From positions 1,798,001-1,862,000 of the forward strand of contig JPOM01000001.1 in assembly GCA_000733915.1 (NCBI GenBank): a stretch of DNA of 64,000 nucleotides, given 5' to 3'. Below the pieces are notes generated by a model. That model had not been told where the DNA came from. It worked only from the letters and a program-made list of their open reading frames with translations, and did no database searches. Shown piece by piece: positions 37,596 to 45,805 of the stretch. Position 1 is the first letter of the stretch, and each line of letters begins with the position of its first letter. A program made the position numbers and the translations under genes. This DNA comes from Caulobacteraceae bacterium PMMR1 (lineage in GTDB: Bacteria; Pseudomonadota; Alphaproteobacteria; Caulobacterales; Caulobacteraceae).

Positions 37596-38024
37596 TTAGC
37601 GACGATAGCGGTAGTCATAGTCGTGGCCGTAGCCGTAGCCATACCCATAGGCGTGGCAGGCGGGGCGGTTCACCGCGGAGTCGATGCGGTCCACGGTCCG
37701 CTCAAGCCTCGCGCGCTCCCAGCCGTTCGCCTGACCGGTCTAGACGCGGAAGGCGAGGGGCTGCACGGAGCGCAGCTGCGCGCGCAGGTTCCTCGCTTCG
37801 TCCCAAGAGATCCGCCCCTCCCGGGCGGCGTTGCTGATCTTCCAGTCCAGCCCGTCGACATAGGAGGTGGGCAGACGGCCGTCGTCGCCGTAGCCGTGCG
37901 CATAGCCGTTGTCGTACCCGCGGTCGTAGCCGCGCCAGCTTTGGGCGGCGGCGGGGAGCGCCGCAGCGCCGAGCGCGGCGGCGGCGACGAGCGCCAGGGC
38001 GGAGGTCTTGCCGAAGGTCTTCAT
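37596..38024 (-). pseudogene. small exported Gly/Tyr-rich protein interrupted by an in-frame amber codon
   Basis: The ATG at 38024 begins a signal peptide (MKTFGKTSALALVAAAALGAAALPAAAQ) and a short domain (SYVDGLDWKISNAAREGRIS) found in small Caulobacterales exported proteins. The frame meets TAG at 37740-37742 after residue 94, but continues in the same frame for 47 more sensible codons (TGQANGWERARLERTVDRID and a GYGYGYGHDYDYRY tail) to TAA at 37596, just before a terminator. A CAG to TAG change in RVQTGQ would explain it. Function unknown. It may still yield a 94-residue truncated protein. Confidence 0.65.
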
Positions 38025-38203
38025 GCGCCCGTCTCCTTGTCTTAAGACGCGGTCGGCCACTGGGTCGGCTGCATCGATCTTCGGAGACTCGCGGCGCGGG
38101 CCTGAGCCCGTCGTCATCTTCACTTCACGGATGGGGCGATACGGCGCCGCCTTGGCTGTTGGCGAGCTTGAGCTCGGCTTGCCGCTGTCGTGCTCAGGTC
38201 GGG

Positions 38204-38237
38204 CGAGGCTCAGGCGCGCTCGAGGCTCAGGCGCGCT
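38204..38237. repeat. 17-base tandem repeat at the 3' end of the sugar dehydrogenase gene
   Basis: CGAGGCTCAGGCGCGCT occurs twice in tandem (38204-38220 and 38221-38237), followed by a degenerate third copy. The repeat contains the C-terminal codons and stop of the dehydrogenase, so one copy is coding and the other is an immediate 3' echo, consistent with a slippage duplication. Confidence 0.8.
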
Positions 38238-39507
38238 CGAGGCCCAGGCGCGCGACGTCGATGGTGCGCGGGGCCGGCTTCAGGCTCAGCTGCTTGGCGT
38301 GTCCGGCCGTATCGATGACGAGGTCGTAGTCCCCGACCTCCGCGGCCGCCTTCGAGACCAGGATCTGGCTGAGGCTCGGCAGGTGCGCATAGGCGTAGCC
38401 GAGGTTCTGGCCCACCAGCTTGGCCGGGTCCACGCTCGGGTCGTAGACTGAAAGCTTGTAGCCCGCCCGCAGCAGCTTGCCCGCGAGGTCCATGTTGGGG
38501 CTCTCGCGCAGGTCGTCGCTGTTGGCCTTGAACGCGAGGCCGAGCAGCAGCACCCGCGCCCCTGGCTTCAGTTCGCGCGTGCAGTAGTCGAAGACGAAGT
38601 GCTTGTGCGCCTCGTTGGAGCGGATCAGCGAGTCGATCAGCGTCGCGCTGGCGCCCACGTCCCCCGCCAGGTGCTGCAGCGCACGCACGTCCTTGGGCAG
38701 GCAGGAGCCGCCGAACGGGCCGCCCGGCCGGGTGTAGTAGGCGGAGATGTTCAGCTTGGTGTCCGACACGAAGATCTCGTGGACCTTGCGGGGGTCGATC
38801 CCGAGCCTGAGGCACACGCGGCCGATCTCGTTGGCGTAGGCGACCTTCACCGCATGCCAGGTGTTGTCGACGAACTTGGTGATCTCGGACTCGCGGTAGC
38901 GCGTGTAGAAGACCGGTGCGTCGAGGCTCGCGTTCAGCGTGTCGAGGTTGGCGCAGGGTCCGCCGTCGTGAGTGCCGATCACGATCTTGGGGGGGGAGAA
39001 AAAATCCTGGATGGCCGAGGCCTCGCGCAGGAACTCCGGATTATAGACGATCTCGACCGCGCGCCTGACGCTCTCGCCGAGCACGGAGCGGAAGATAGGC
39101 AGGATAATCTCCTCGGTAGAGCCTGGCCGGATCGTGGAGCGATAAACCACCGTCAGGGGCTTGGGCCGGTTCGGGTCCACGGCCAGCGCGATCTGGCGGC
39201 TGACCTCGGCGATATGACTCATGTTGTGCGCGCCGTCCGCGGCGCTGGGCGTTCCGACGCAGACGAAGGCGAGGTCCGCGCTCGCGACCTCCTCGCCCGG
39301 GGTCTGCACCGCCTTCAGCAAGCCCGAGCGGACGGCCTGGGAGAGCAGCGCCTCCAGCCCCGGCTCGGCGATCGGGCAGAGGCCGGCGTTGATCTCGCGG
39401 ACCTTGTCCTCGTTCACGTCCACGCCGACGACGCTATGGCCCTCGCGCGTCAGGCAGCCGGCCGCAGTCAGGCCGACATAGCCCATGCCGTAGATCAGGA
39501 TCTTCAA
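38227..39507 (-). CDS. nucleotide-sugar (GDP-mannose/UDP-glucose) 6-dehydrogenase
   Basis: Oxidises an NDP-hexose to the NDP-hexuronate for polysaccharide synthesis. The 426-residue protein has an N-terminal NAD-binding motif (IYGMGYVGLTAAG), the VCVGTPS segment, FVDNTWHAVKVAYANE and the nucleophile Cys269 in GGPFGGSCLPKD. DNTWHAVKVAFANEIGR-like wording and the NMSHI region place it nearer GDP-mannose 6-dehydrogenase (AlgD) than classic UDP-glucose dehydrogenase, but the substrate cannot be fixed from sequence. It is divergent from the fasciclin gene. Confidence 0.88.
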   Translation of the reverse strand: MKILIYGMGYVGLTAAGCLTREGHSVVGVDVNEDKVREINAGLCPIAEPGLEALLSQAVRSGLLKAVQTPGEEVASADLAFVCVGTPSAADGAHNMSHIAEVSRQIALAVDPNRPKPLTVVYRSTIRPGSTEEIILPIFRSVLGESVRRAVEIVYNPEFLREASAIQDFFSPPKIVIGTHDGGPCANLDTLNASLDAPVFYTRYRESEITKFVDNTWHAVKVAYANEIGRVCLRLGIDPRKVHEIFVSDTKLNISAYYTRPGGPFGGSCLPKDVRALQHLAGDVGASATLIDSLIRSNEAHKHFVFDYCTRELKPGARVLLLGLAFKANSDDLRESPNMDLAGKLLRAGYKLSVYDPSVDPAKLVGQNLGYAYAHLPSLSQILVSKAAAEVGDYDLVIDTAGHAKQLSLKPAPRTIDVARLGLERA

Positions 39508-39753
39508 GACTCAGCCCCCACCGCAGCGCGACCGCCGGCTCGCCCCACGCGTCTAACGGTCTTGGCGGCTTGAACCTTGTTCGCCGCACCCTGGCAAGGG
39601 CGAGCGGCCGCATTCACCACGATCGCGCGCCGCGGCTCCAGCCGGCGCTGGGGCTTCGCGGCGAATCGCGTCCCGCCCCGCATCCGGCCGCCCAGCGCCT
39701 CCGTATCTAAGCCGGCGTCCACCTGACGGGACGCGAACAAGGGACCTCAACCC

Positions 39754-40323
39754 ATGCGCATCAAGCTTGCCCTCACCGCCCTGCTCGCCGCCGGCGCCTT
39801 CGCTTCGGCCCAGCCCAGCCTCGCCCAGATGGCCGGCGAGAAGACTGTCATGGTCGGCGGCGCGCCCATGTACCCGTCCAAGACGATCGTGGAGAACGCG
39901 GTCAACTCCAAGGACCACACGACGCTGGTCGCCGCCGTCAAGGCTGCGGGCCTGGTGGACACGCTCAGCGGCCCCGGGCCCTTCACCGTCTTCGCGCCCA
40001 CCAACGCCGCCTTCGCCAAGCTGCCGGCAGGCACGGTGGAGACCCTGCTGAAGCCTGAGAACAAGGCGACCCTCACCAAGATCCTGACCTACCACGTGGT
40101 GGCCGGCCGGCTTTCGGCTCAGGACATCAAGGCCAAGATCAAGGCGGACGGCGGCAAGGCCGTGCTGACCACGGTCCAGGGCGAGCCCCTCACGGCCTCG
40201 CTGTCGGGCAAGCACATCATCCTGACGGACGCCAAGGGCGACCGCTCGGAAGTGACCATCTCCAATGTCTTCCAATCGAACGGCGTGATCCACGTCGTCG
40301 ACACCGTGCTGCTGCCGAACTAA
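39754..40323 (+). CDS. exported fasciclin-domain protein
   Basis: A 189-residue secreted protein: signal peptide MRIKLALTALLAAGAFASAQ..., then one FAS1 domain (about 48-188) with the H1/H2 signatures GPFTVFAPTNAAFAKLP and LTYHVVAGRL and ending NGVIHVVDTVLLPN. Bacterial FAS1 proteins are generally linked to surface adhesion. Single gene followed by a strong terminator. Confidence 0.92.
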   Translation: MRIKLALTALLAAGAFASAQPSLAQMAGEKTVMVGGAPMYPSKTIVENAVNSKDHTTLVAAVKAAGLVDTLSGPGPFTVFAPTNAAFAKLPAGTVETLLKPENKATLTKILTYHVVAGRLSAQDIKAKIKADGGKAVLTTVQGEPLTASLSGKHIILTDAKGDRSEVTISNVFQSNGVIHVVDTVLLPN

Positions 40324-40348
40324 CGCCCCTCCTGAGGCGCAGCACGGG

Positions 40349-40386
40349 GAGCGGGTCGGGCGGCCAGCCCGGCCCGCTCCTTTTTT
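40349..40386 (+). terminator. strong intrinsic terminator after fasciclin gene
   Basis: GAGCGGG at 40349-40355 pairs with CCCGCTC at 40373-40379, with inner GGGC/GCCC pairing, followed by C and six T residues (40381-40386). It lies 26 bases after the fasciclin stop codon. Confidence 0.88.
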
Positions 40387-40415
40387 GCGTTCAGGGACGG
40401 CGCTGGCGAGGAGAT

Positions 40416-40490
40416 TGGTAGGCCGGCTGGGACTCGAACCCAGGACCATTCGATTAAAAGTCGAATGCTCTACCACTGAGCTACCGGCCC
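40416..40490 (-). tRNA. tRNA-Lys (anticodon TTT)
   Basis: The minus strand reads a full cloverleaf: acceptor GGGCCGG paired with CCGGCCT (one G-U), D arm GCTC...GAGC, anticodon loop ACTTTTAATC with anticodon TTT, T arm CTGGG-TTCGAGT-CCCAG, and an encoded CCA end at 40416-40418. It reads AAA/AAG lysine codons. It lies alone between the fasciclin terminator and a lipoprotein gene. Confidence 0.96.
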
Positions 40491-40702
40491 GCGGAGCAGC
40501 CCGCGACGGGCGTGCATATACGGGCCCGCCCACGGCCACAACAGATCGAGACAGGCTGCGAACCGCCGACGTCCGGGCGCCGCGCGCCAAGCGCCCAGGC
40601 TCGCGTGCGGGGAGCAGAACCGATTGCGGCACATTTATCGCATGGACGGGCGCCCAGGGCGCGGGTGATCCTGTATCCTGCACGGTGCGGGGTGGAGCGA
40701 GT

Positions 40703-41436
40703 ATGCGTATGAAGCTTCGGCCGATGTTGGGACGACTGGGCCTTGCGGCAGCCGTTGCGGGGACGGGCGCCTCCCTGTGCGGCTGCGCCAGCTCGCACAG
40801 GGCGATGGACGGCGGCGGCGCCGTGGTGGGCAGGAGCGCCGCCGCGGTCACCGAGACCGCGACCCTGACCTATAACGGCATCGGCACGGCGGTGACCGCT
40901 CCGCTTCGGGACTTCAATCTGATGCATGAAGAGGTGCCGGCGCCGCTCCGTCGCGCCCTGGCCGACCCTTATGACGCCAAGGGGCTGGACGACTGCCAGA
41001 GCATCGCCGGACAGGTCGCGGAGCTCGACCTGCTGCTCGGCCCCGACCTCGACCAGCCGAAGATGAAGGAAAAGCGCGACATGTGGGACAAGGGCGCCGG
41101 CGCCGCCGCCGACGCCGCGCTCCAGGCCGCGACCAGCGCCGCGGTGGGCGTGATCCCCGTGCGCGGCTGGGTGCGACGCCTGTCCGGCGCCAGCAAGGCC
41201 GAAGAACTCGCCAAGCGCGCCTCGCTCGCGGGCTCGGTCCGGCGGGGCTTCCTGAAGGCGCTGGGGCTGCAGAAGAACTGCGGCTGGCCCGCCGCGCCGC
41301 TGGGAGCCGTTCCGGTCACCACCGCTGCGGTCGCCGCCGACCCTGCCGCCTCCGGCGCGTCCCCGCGCCGGCCAAGCCGGCCGGCCAAACCTCTACCGGG
41401 CGCGGCGCTTCGCCCGCCTCGCCGCCGGGCGGCTGA
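40703..41436 (+). CDS. putative lipoprotein of unknown function (probable 3' frameshift)
   Basis: Signal peptide MRMKLRPMLGRLGLAAAVAG...SLCGC with a lipobox (LCGC), then a roughly 150-residue domain with helical Ala-rich stretches (VTETATLTYNGIGTAVTAPLRDFNL, DDCQSIAGQVAELDLLLGPDLD). No family is recognised. The original frame runs to 41473 with an Arg/Pro-rich tail typical of out-of-frame GC-rich DNA; adding one base in the CCCC at 41361-41364 gives instead an Ala/Pro/Lys tail (SPAPAKPAGQTSTGRG) ending at 41436, about 244 residues. The start is preceded by GGAG. An upstream extension to 40385 crosses the tRNA and is rejected. Confidence 0.6.
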
Positions 41437-41527
41437 GCCGCGGCGTCTGCGCCGTCTTGGCGCTTCGTCGTGATTTCGCCGCCCGTTCAGGCATGATGTC
41501 CGCATTTATGTCAGGAGGCCGCGCCCC

Positions 41528-41950
41528 ATGATCCGCACCTTTGGTCTCGCCGTCTTCGCCCTGGCTGGCGCCGCCGCGCCGGCGCTCGCCGCCTCGCCCA
41601 TCGAGGGCCTGTGGCAGACAGAGAGCGAAGGCGCTCAAGTCGAGATCTTCCCCTGCGGCGCGAACGAGTGCGGCCGGATCGTCACCTCCGAGCTCCTTAA
41701 GGCCAATCCCGAGGCGAAGGACGTCCGCAACAAGGACGCGTCGCTGCGCAACCGGCCGCTGAAAGGGCTGGTGTTCTTCCAGACGGTTTCGGGCGACGGC
41801 AAGACCTGGAAGATCGACAAGCTCTATAACGCCGCCGACGGGAACACCTATACCGGCAAGGTGACCTTGGACGGCGCCAATACGCTGAAGCTGCAAGGGT
41901 GCGTGGTGTTCCCCCTCTGCAAGACCCAGACCTGGACCCGGGTGCGGTAG
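41528..41950 (+). CDS. exported DUF2147 domain protein
   Basis: A 140-residue secreted protein: signal peptide ending near ALAAS (residue 22), then a DUF2147 domain starting PIEGLWQTESEGAQVEIFPC and ending GCVVFPLCKTQTWTRVR, with four cysteines that could form disulfides. Function unknown; the family is widespread in proteobacterial periplasms. Single gene. Confidence 0.85.
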   Translation: MIRTFGLAVFALAGAAAPALAASPIEGLWQTESEGAQVEIFPCGANECGRIVTSELLKANPEAKDVRNKDASLRNRPLKGLVFFQTVSGDGKTWKIDKLYNAADGNTYTGKVTLDGANTLKLQGCVVFPLCKTQTWTRVR

Positions 41951-41978
41951 GCCTGCGCCGTCGCGTCGCGCCGCCCGG

Positions 41979-42491
41979 TCAGCCGTCGCAGGCCTTGAAG
42001 AAGCGCGCCAGGCCCTCGTGCTCGGCGGGCCGGGCGATGATCACATAGCGCACCTTGCCCTGCTCCACGGCGATTTCGCTGGTGCGGCGGAACGCCTGCA
42101 GCGCAGGGTGGGCGAGCGGCGCGGTGGCGGTCAGATAGGTCGAGCCCTCGGCGGCTTCGACGTCGGTCTTCAGCTCGAGCCGGCGCGCGCCCGACACCAG
42201 CGCGAGGCTGCGCCCCGGATCAAGCTGCAGGTCGGAGATGCGCACCCGGCGCGAGCCGAGGTCGCACTCCAGCATCAGCCCCACATCATCACTGGCGGCT
42301 GCGCCGAAAGCGAGCTTGGCCGTGCCGTCGCTCTCGTCATAGTGCAGCCCCATGCCGTCCGGCGCGGCCGTGGCCTGCCCCGTGTCAGGCGGCGCAACCC
42401 GCGTCGGCGCGACGGTGCGCCATGCGCCTGCGGCCAGCAGCAGGGTCGCTCCGGCGAGCAGAGCCAGCCTCTTGGTCTGCATGCGTCCCAA
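41979..42491 (-). CDS. exported protein of unknown function, downstream of flgH
   Basis: A 170-residue protein with an N-terminal signal or anchor (KRLALLAGATLLLAAGAW) and a soluble domain of no recognised family (LMLECDLGSRRVRISDLQLDPG; VEQGKVRYVIIARPAEHEGLARFFKACDG). Two cysteines are present, one near residue 76 and one three residues from the C-terminus. It follows flgH by 64 bases on the same strand and may be read through from the flagellar operon, but nothing in the sequence marks it as flagellar. Confidence 0.65.
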   Translation of the reverse strand: MGRMQTKRLALLAGATLLLAAGAWRTVAPTRVAPPDTGQATAAPDGMGLHYDESDGTAKLAFGAAASDDVGLMLECDLGSRRVRISDLQLDPGRSLALVSGARRLELKTDVEAAEGSTYLTATAPLAHPALQAFRRTSEIAVEQGKVRYVIIARPAEHEGLARFFKACDG

Positions 42492-42555
42492 CTCTTGCCT
42501 GCGTCCCGTTGAGAGGAAACCCCGGCTGCGCTGTCGGTTCCCAGGGCTGCGCTGG

Positions 42556-43302
42556 TCAGAAGGGCGAGAACCTCTCGATCAGGGCCTGGCCCGCGGGCGT
42601 GCCCTGGACCCGGCTGACCTGGCCCTGGCCGCCGTAGGAGACGCGCGCCTCGGCGATCTGGGTATGCTTGATGGTGTTGGACGAGCTGATGTCCTCCGGC
42701 CGCACGATCCCGCCCACGGTCAGTTCACGCATTTCCTGGTTGATGCGCACCTCCTGGCGGCCCTGGATGACCAGATTGCCGTTGGGCAGCACGCCGGTGA
42801 CCACTGCGGCGATGGTGAGGCTCACGGCCTCCGAGCGGGCCACCGCGCCCTGGCCGTCGTTGGAGCTGGTCGAGCCGGTGGTGACCAGGTGCGCCGGGTC
42901 CGGATGGTTCGGCAGGAGGTGCGTGATCGCCTTCTCCAGCCCGAAGATGTGGGTCACGCCCGCGTCTGTGGAGCTCTTGCGGCTCGTCGTGGACTGGTTT
43001 TGTAGCTTGGCGTTGTCGTTGATGTCGATCTGGACGGTCAGGATGTCGCCGACGCGGGCGGCGCGCTGGTCGTGGAAGAAAGCGCGCGCGCCGTTGCGCC
43101 AGAGCGAGTTGGACGAGGCCGGGCGGGACGGCTCGGGCGTGGGGCTCAGCACCCGCTGCTCGGTCGGCACGAGGGCGGCCGGATAGGCGATCGGGGTGAG
43201 CTGGGGGGTGGCGGTGGCCGCCCGGATGGAGCCGCAGGCCCCGAGCAGCAGGGCGGGCGCCAGGACGGCGGGGGCGGTCAGGACGAGGGCGCGGATACGC
43301 AT
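42556..43302 (-). CDS. flgH: flagellar L-ring lipoprotein FlgH
   Basis: Forms the outer-membrane L ring around the flagellar rod. The 248-residue protein has a signal peptide with lipobox LLGAC (Cys near 23), the SLWRNGARAFFHDQRAARVGDILTV segment and the C-terminal LTVGGIVRPEDISSSNTI motif diagnostic of FlgH. The ATG at 43302 is preferred over a longer reading that lies inside flgA. Last clear gene of the flgF-flgG-flgA-flgH operon. Confidence 0.95.
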   Translation of the reverse strand: MRIRALVLTAPAVLAPALLLGACGSIRAATATPQLTPIAYPAALVPTEQRVLSPTPEPSRPASSNSLWRNGARAFFHDQRAARVGDILTVQIDINDNAKLQNQSTTSRKSSTDAGVTHIFGLEKAITHLLPNHPDPAHLVTTGSTSSNDGQGAVARSEAVSLTIAAVVTGVLPNGNLVIQGRQEVRINQEMRELTVGGIVRPEDISSSNTIKHTQIAEARVSYGGQGQVSRVQGTPAGQALIERFSPF

Positions 43303-43312
43303 GGGACAGGGC

Positions 43313-44078
43313 TCAGCGGCTGGCGGTGGCGAAGGGGGCGGCGCGCAGGCGGTCCGCCTCGGGACCCACGACCGCGCGGCCGGGCCCGGAGGCGATCGCC
43401 TCGATGATCTTCTTGGACTGGGGGTTTTGGACCTGGACGACGTCGCCCATCCCCGCATCGGCCAGCGCCTTGCCCTGGAGCGTCAGGGAGACGCCGTCCT
43501 GCTCGAAGGCGACGGTGACGGGGTCCTCGCGCTTGATCACCCGCGGGGCGGCGAGGTCGTGCAGCGCCGCGGCCGTGCCGGCGCGGAGCGCCCGGCGGGC
43601 CGCCTTGCCGATGACCTGGTCGGTGTCGGAGACGGCGTCGGCGCCGGCCACCGCCTCTGCGCTCCAGACCAGGTCGGCGGCCTGGACGATCTCGCCGGCG
43701 TTGACGTTGCGCGCCCAGGCCAGCACCTGGCCGGAACGGGCGGCGGCGCGCGCCTTGGCGACCTGCGCCCGGGGCGGCGCCGCGCCGCCGAGGGAGGCGA
43801 CGATCACCCGGCGCTGGCCGGCGGGTTGTCCCAAACCAAGCCCGCGGCGCGCGCAGCAAGCTGCACGCGCCCGGCCTCCAGCACCGTGTCGCCCCCGCCG
43901 GGACCGCGCGCGCGACCGCCACCTGCGCCGCTGGCCCGTCCACCCCGTCGAAGAGGTCGCCCAGGGTGACGCTCGCGCCATGACTGGCCGGAGCAGGCTT
44001 CAGCACGACCGGGGTGGCGGCGAGGGCGGCGGTGTTCAGGCCGAACACAAGGGTCAGGGCGAAGGCGATCGGGCGCAT
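43313..44078 (-). CDS. flgA: flagellar P-ring assembly chaperone FlgA (two frameshifts)
   Basis: Periplasmic chaperone for P-ring formation. The N-terminus (signal peptide, then ASHGASVTLGDLFDGVDGPAAQ) is in one frame from 44078, a middle stretch (GDTVLEAGRVQLAARAAGLVWDN) in a second, and the SAF-like C-terminal domain (NVNAGEIVQAADLVW, IGKAARRALRAGTAAALHDL, LTLQGKALADAGMGDVVQVQN) in a third. One added base in the C5 run at 43892-43896 and one in the G run at 43823-43825 (plus strand) restores a 255-residue FlgA. Two independent hits in one gene argue for dropped bases rather than natural decay, since the rest is intact. Lies between flgG and flgH. Confidence 0.88.
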
Positions 44079-44083
44079 GAGGC

Positions 44084-44872
44084 TTAGGACTTCAGCTGGG
44101 CGGTGGCGGAGAGCATCTGGTCAGCGGCGTTCACCACCTTGGAGTTCATCTCGTAGGCGCGCTGAGCCACGATCAGGGAGGTAACCTCGCTCACCGCGTC
44201 GACGTTGGACGCCTCGGTGAAGCCCTGCTGCACCTGGCCGAAGCCGATCTGGCCCGGCGTGCCGGTCACGGGCTGGCCGGAGGCGCCGGACTGCATGAAG
44301 AGGTTGCCGCCCACCGCCTCCAGTCCCGCCTCGTTGTAGAAGGTCGCGAGCTGCAGGGTGCCGACGAGCTGGGGCGTGGTCTGGCCGGGGATGGTCGCCT
44401 GCACCTGGCCCGACTTGGAGATGGTGATGTCGGTGGCGTTCTGCGGGATGGTGATCTGCGGCTGCACGGCGTAGCCGTCCACCGTCACGATCTGGCCCTG
44501 GTCGTTGACCGAGAAATTGCCCGCGCGGCTGTAGGCCGTCTCGCCCGTGGGCAGCAGCACCTGGAAGAAGCCCTTGCCGTCGATGGCGAGGTCGAGCTTG
44601 TTGCCGGTCTGGGTCAGGCTGCCCTGCTGGGTGATACGGTAGACCGAGCCGGTCTTCACGCCCGAGCCGAGCTGGATGCCTGTCGGCACCACCGTGCCCG
44701 TGTCGGAGGACTGAGCGCCGGGCCGCTCGATGTTCTGGTAGAGGAGGTCCTGGAATTCCGCCCGCTGCCGCTTGAAGCCGACGGTGTTCATGTTGGCGAT
44801 GTTGTTCGAGATGACCTCGACGTTCATCTGCTGGGCGGCCATGCCGGTGGCCGCGATCCTCAAGGCGCGCAT
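44084..44872 (-). CDS. flgG: flagellar distal rod protein FlgG
   Basis: Builds the distal rod of the flagellar basal body. The 262-residue protein has the N-terminal rod signature (RIAATGMAAQQMNVEVISNN), the FlgG-specific core (SVYRITQQGSLTQTGNKLDLAI) and the C-terminal FTEASNVDAVSEVTSLIVAQRAYEMNSKVV. Lies 14 bases after flgF. Confidence 0.97.
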   Translation of the reverse strand: MRALRIAATGMAAQQMNVEVISNNIANMNTVGFKRQRAEFQDLLYQNIERPGAQSSDTGTVVPTGIQLGSGVKTGSVYRITQQGSLTQTGNKLDLAIDGKGFFQVLLPTGETAYSRAGNFSVNDQGQIVTVDGYAVQPQITIPQNATDITISKSGQVQATIPGQTTPQLVGTLQLATFYNEAGLEAVGGNLFMQSGASGQPVTGTPGQIGFGQVQQGFTEASNVDAVSEVTSLIVAQRAYEMNSKVVNAADQMLSATAQLKS

Positions 44873-44886
44873 GGGTCAGGCTCCGG

Positions 44887-45618
44887 TCAGGCCGCCTTGC
44901 CGAGGCGCTGGACGGCCTCAAAGGACAGGTTCTGGGTGTCGTTCATCAGCTGGGCCACGCGCTCATAGGCGCGGCTGATCTGGATCAGATTGGTGATCTC
45001 CAGCACCGGCTGGACGTTGGACTTCTCCACCGCGCCCTGGCGGACCACCGCGTCGGCGGCCACGACCGGCTGGGCGTTGGCCCCGGCGGCGTAGAGGTTG
45101 TCGCCGTCCTTGGAGAGGTCCGACAGGTTCGCGAACCGGGTGACGCCGAGGCGAGCGAGCTTCACCGTCCCCTGGCTGACGGCGCCGTCGCGGCCGATGG
45201 TCGGCTCTCCCTTGGTCGGGTCCAGGACGATCGGCGATCCGGACGCGTCCAGCACCGCCCTGCCCTGGTGATCGACCAGCTGGTTCTGCGCATCCGTGGT
45301 GAAGCGCCCGTCGCGGGTGTAGCGCACGCCCTGAGCGGTCCGGATCGCGAAGAAGCCCTCGCCCTCGATCGCCGCATCATAGGGGTTGCCGGTGACCTCG
45401 ACCGCGCCCTGTCGGAAGTCGCGGCCCAGACCCGCATCGAGCACATAGTCGATCAGCTGGTTCGGCGTCGCGGGCGGCGCGGCCGGGTCCGTGTTCAGGA
45501 GAACCTGCTCGACCTTGAAGCCCGCGGTGTCCAGGTTCGCCACGTTGTTCGCCGTCACGTCCAGCGCGCGCTGGAGCGTGATCTGGCGCGAGAGGCTGAC
45601 GTAGAGCGCGTTGTCCAT
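44887..45618 (-). CDS. flgF: flagellar proximal rod protein FlgF
   Basis: Proximal rod subunit, 243 residues. N-terminal MDNALYVSLSRQITLQRALD and NNVANLDTAGFK are characteristic, as is the C-terminal LEITNLIQISRAYERVAQLMND. The start at 45618 matches the family; the in-frame extension to 45705 does not. First gene of the operon, preceded by a candidate sigma-54 promoter that would leave almost no leader. Confidence 0.96.
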   Translation of the reverse strand: MDNALYVSLSRQITLQRALDVTANNVANLDTAGFKVEQVLLNTDPAAPPATPNQLIDYVLDAGLGRDFRQGAVEVTGNPYDAAIEGEGFFAIRTAQGVRYTRDGRFTTDAQNQLVDHQGRAVLDASGSPIVLDPTKGEPTIGRDGAVSQGTVKLARLGVTRFANLSDLSKDGDNLYAAGANAQPVVAADAVVRQGAVEKSNVQPVLEITNLIQISRAYERVAQLMNDTQNLSFEAVQRLGKAA

Positions 45619-45630
45619 GCGCCGCAAGCC

Positions 45631-45646
45631 TGCAAGCCGCGGGCCA
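45631..45646 (-). promoter_or_regulatory. candidate sigma-54 (-24/-12) promoter of flgF operon
   Basis: The minus strand reads TGGCCCGCGGCTTGCA, matching the sigma-54 consensus TGGCAC-N5-TTGC with GG and GC ten bases apart. Class III basal-body genes in Caulobacter, including flgF, are sigma-54 dependent. If real, transcription would start about two bases before the flgF ATG, giving an essentially leaderless mRNA, a known class in Caulobacter. Confidence 0.55.
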
Positions 45647-45679
45647 GGAAAATGCGAGATAAAACAGGTCCCTCTGTGG

Positions 45680-45756
45680 TTAACGCTTGCCCGGAACCGC
45701 GCCACGACCCGGCAGAAGCTGCCGCCCTGTAAAGATTTCCAAACCGATCCTTAACC
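45680..45756. promoter_or_regulatory. flgF/fliL control region: FlbD-like palindrome with flanking CtrA-like half sites
   Basis: CCCGGCAGAAGCTGCCGCC at 45708-45726 holds the inverted repeat GGCAG-AAG-CTGCC, placed 60-80 bases upstream of the sigma-54 candidate as expected for an FlbD enhancer (ftr). TTAACG at 45680-45685 and TTAACC at 45751-45756 resemble CtrA half sites; the latter is about 55 bases before fliL, a class II gene controlled by CtrA in Caulobacter. The match to exact consensus sequences is from memory and not computed. Confidence 0.45.
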
Positions 45757-45805
45757 AACTCGGGCCTTCATCGCCTCAAGGTCGAAGTCGGGATCGGGCG
45801 GCGCG

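Noticed and set aside
39553-40851. Minus-strand frame covering the fasciclin gene, terminator and tRNA-Lys
   Set aside because: A single protein cannot span a tRNA gene and a terminator; composition is that of a shadow frame.
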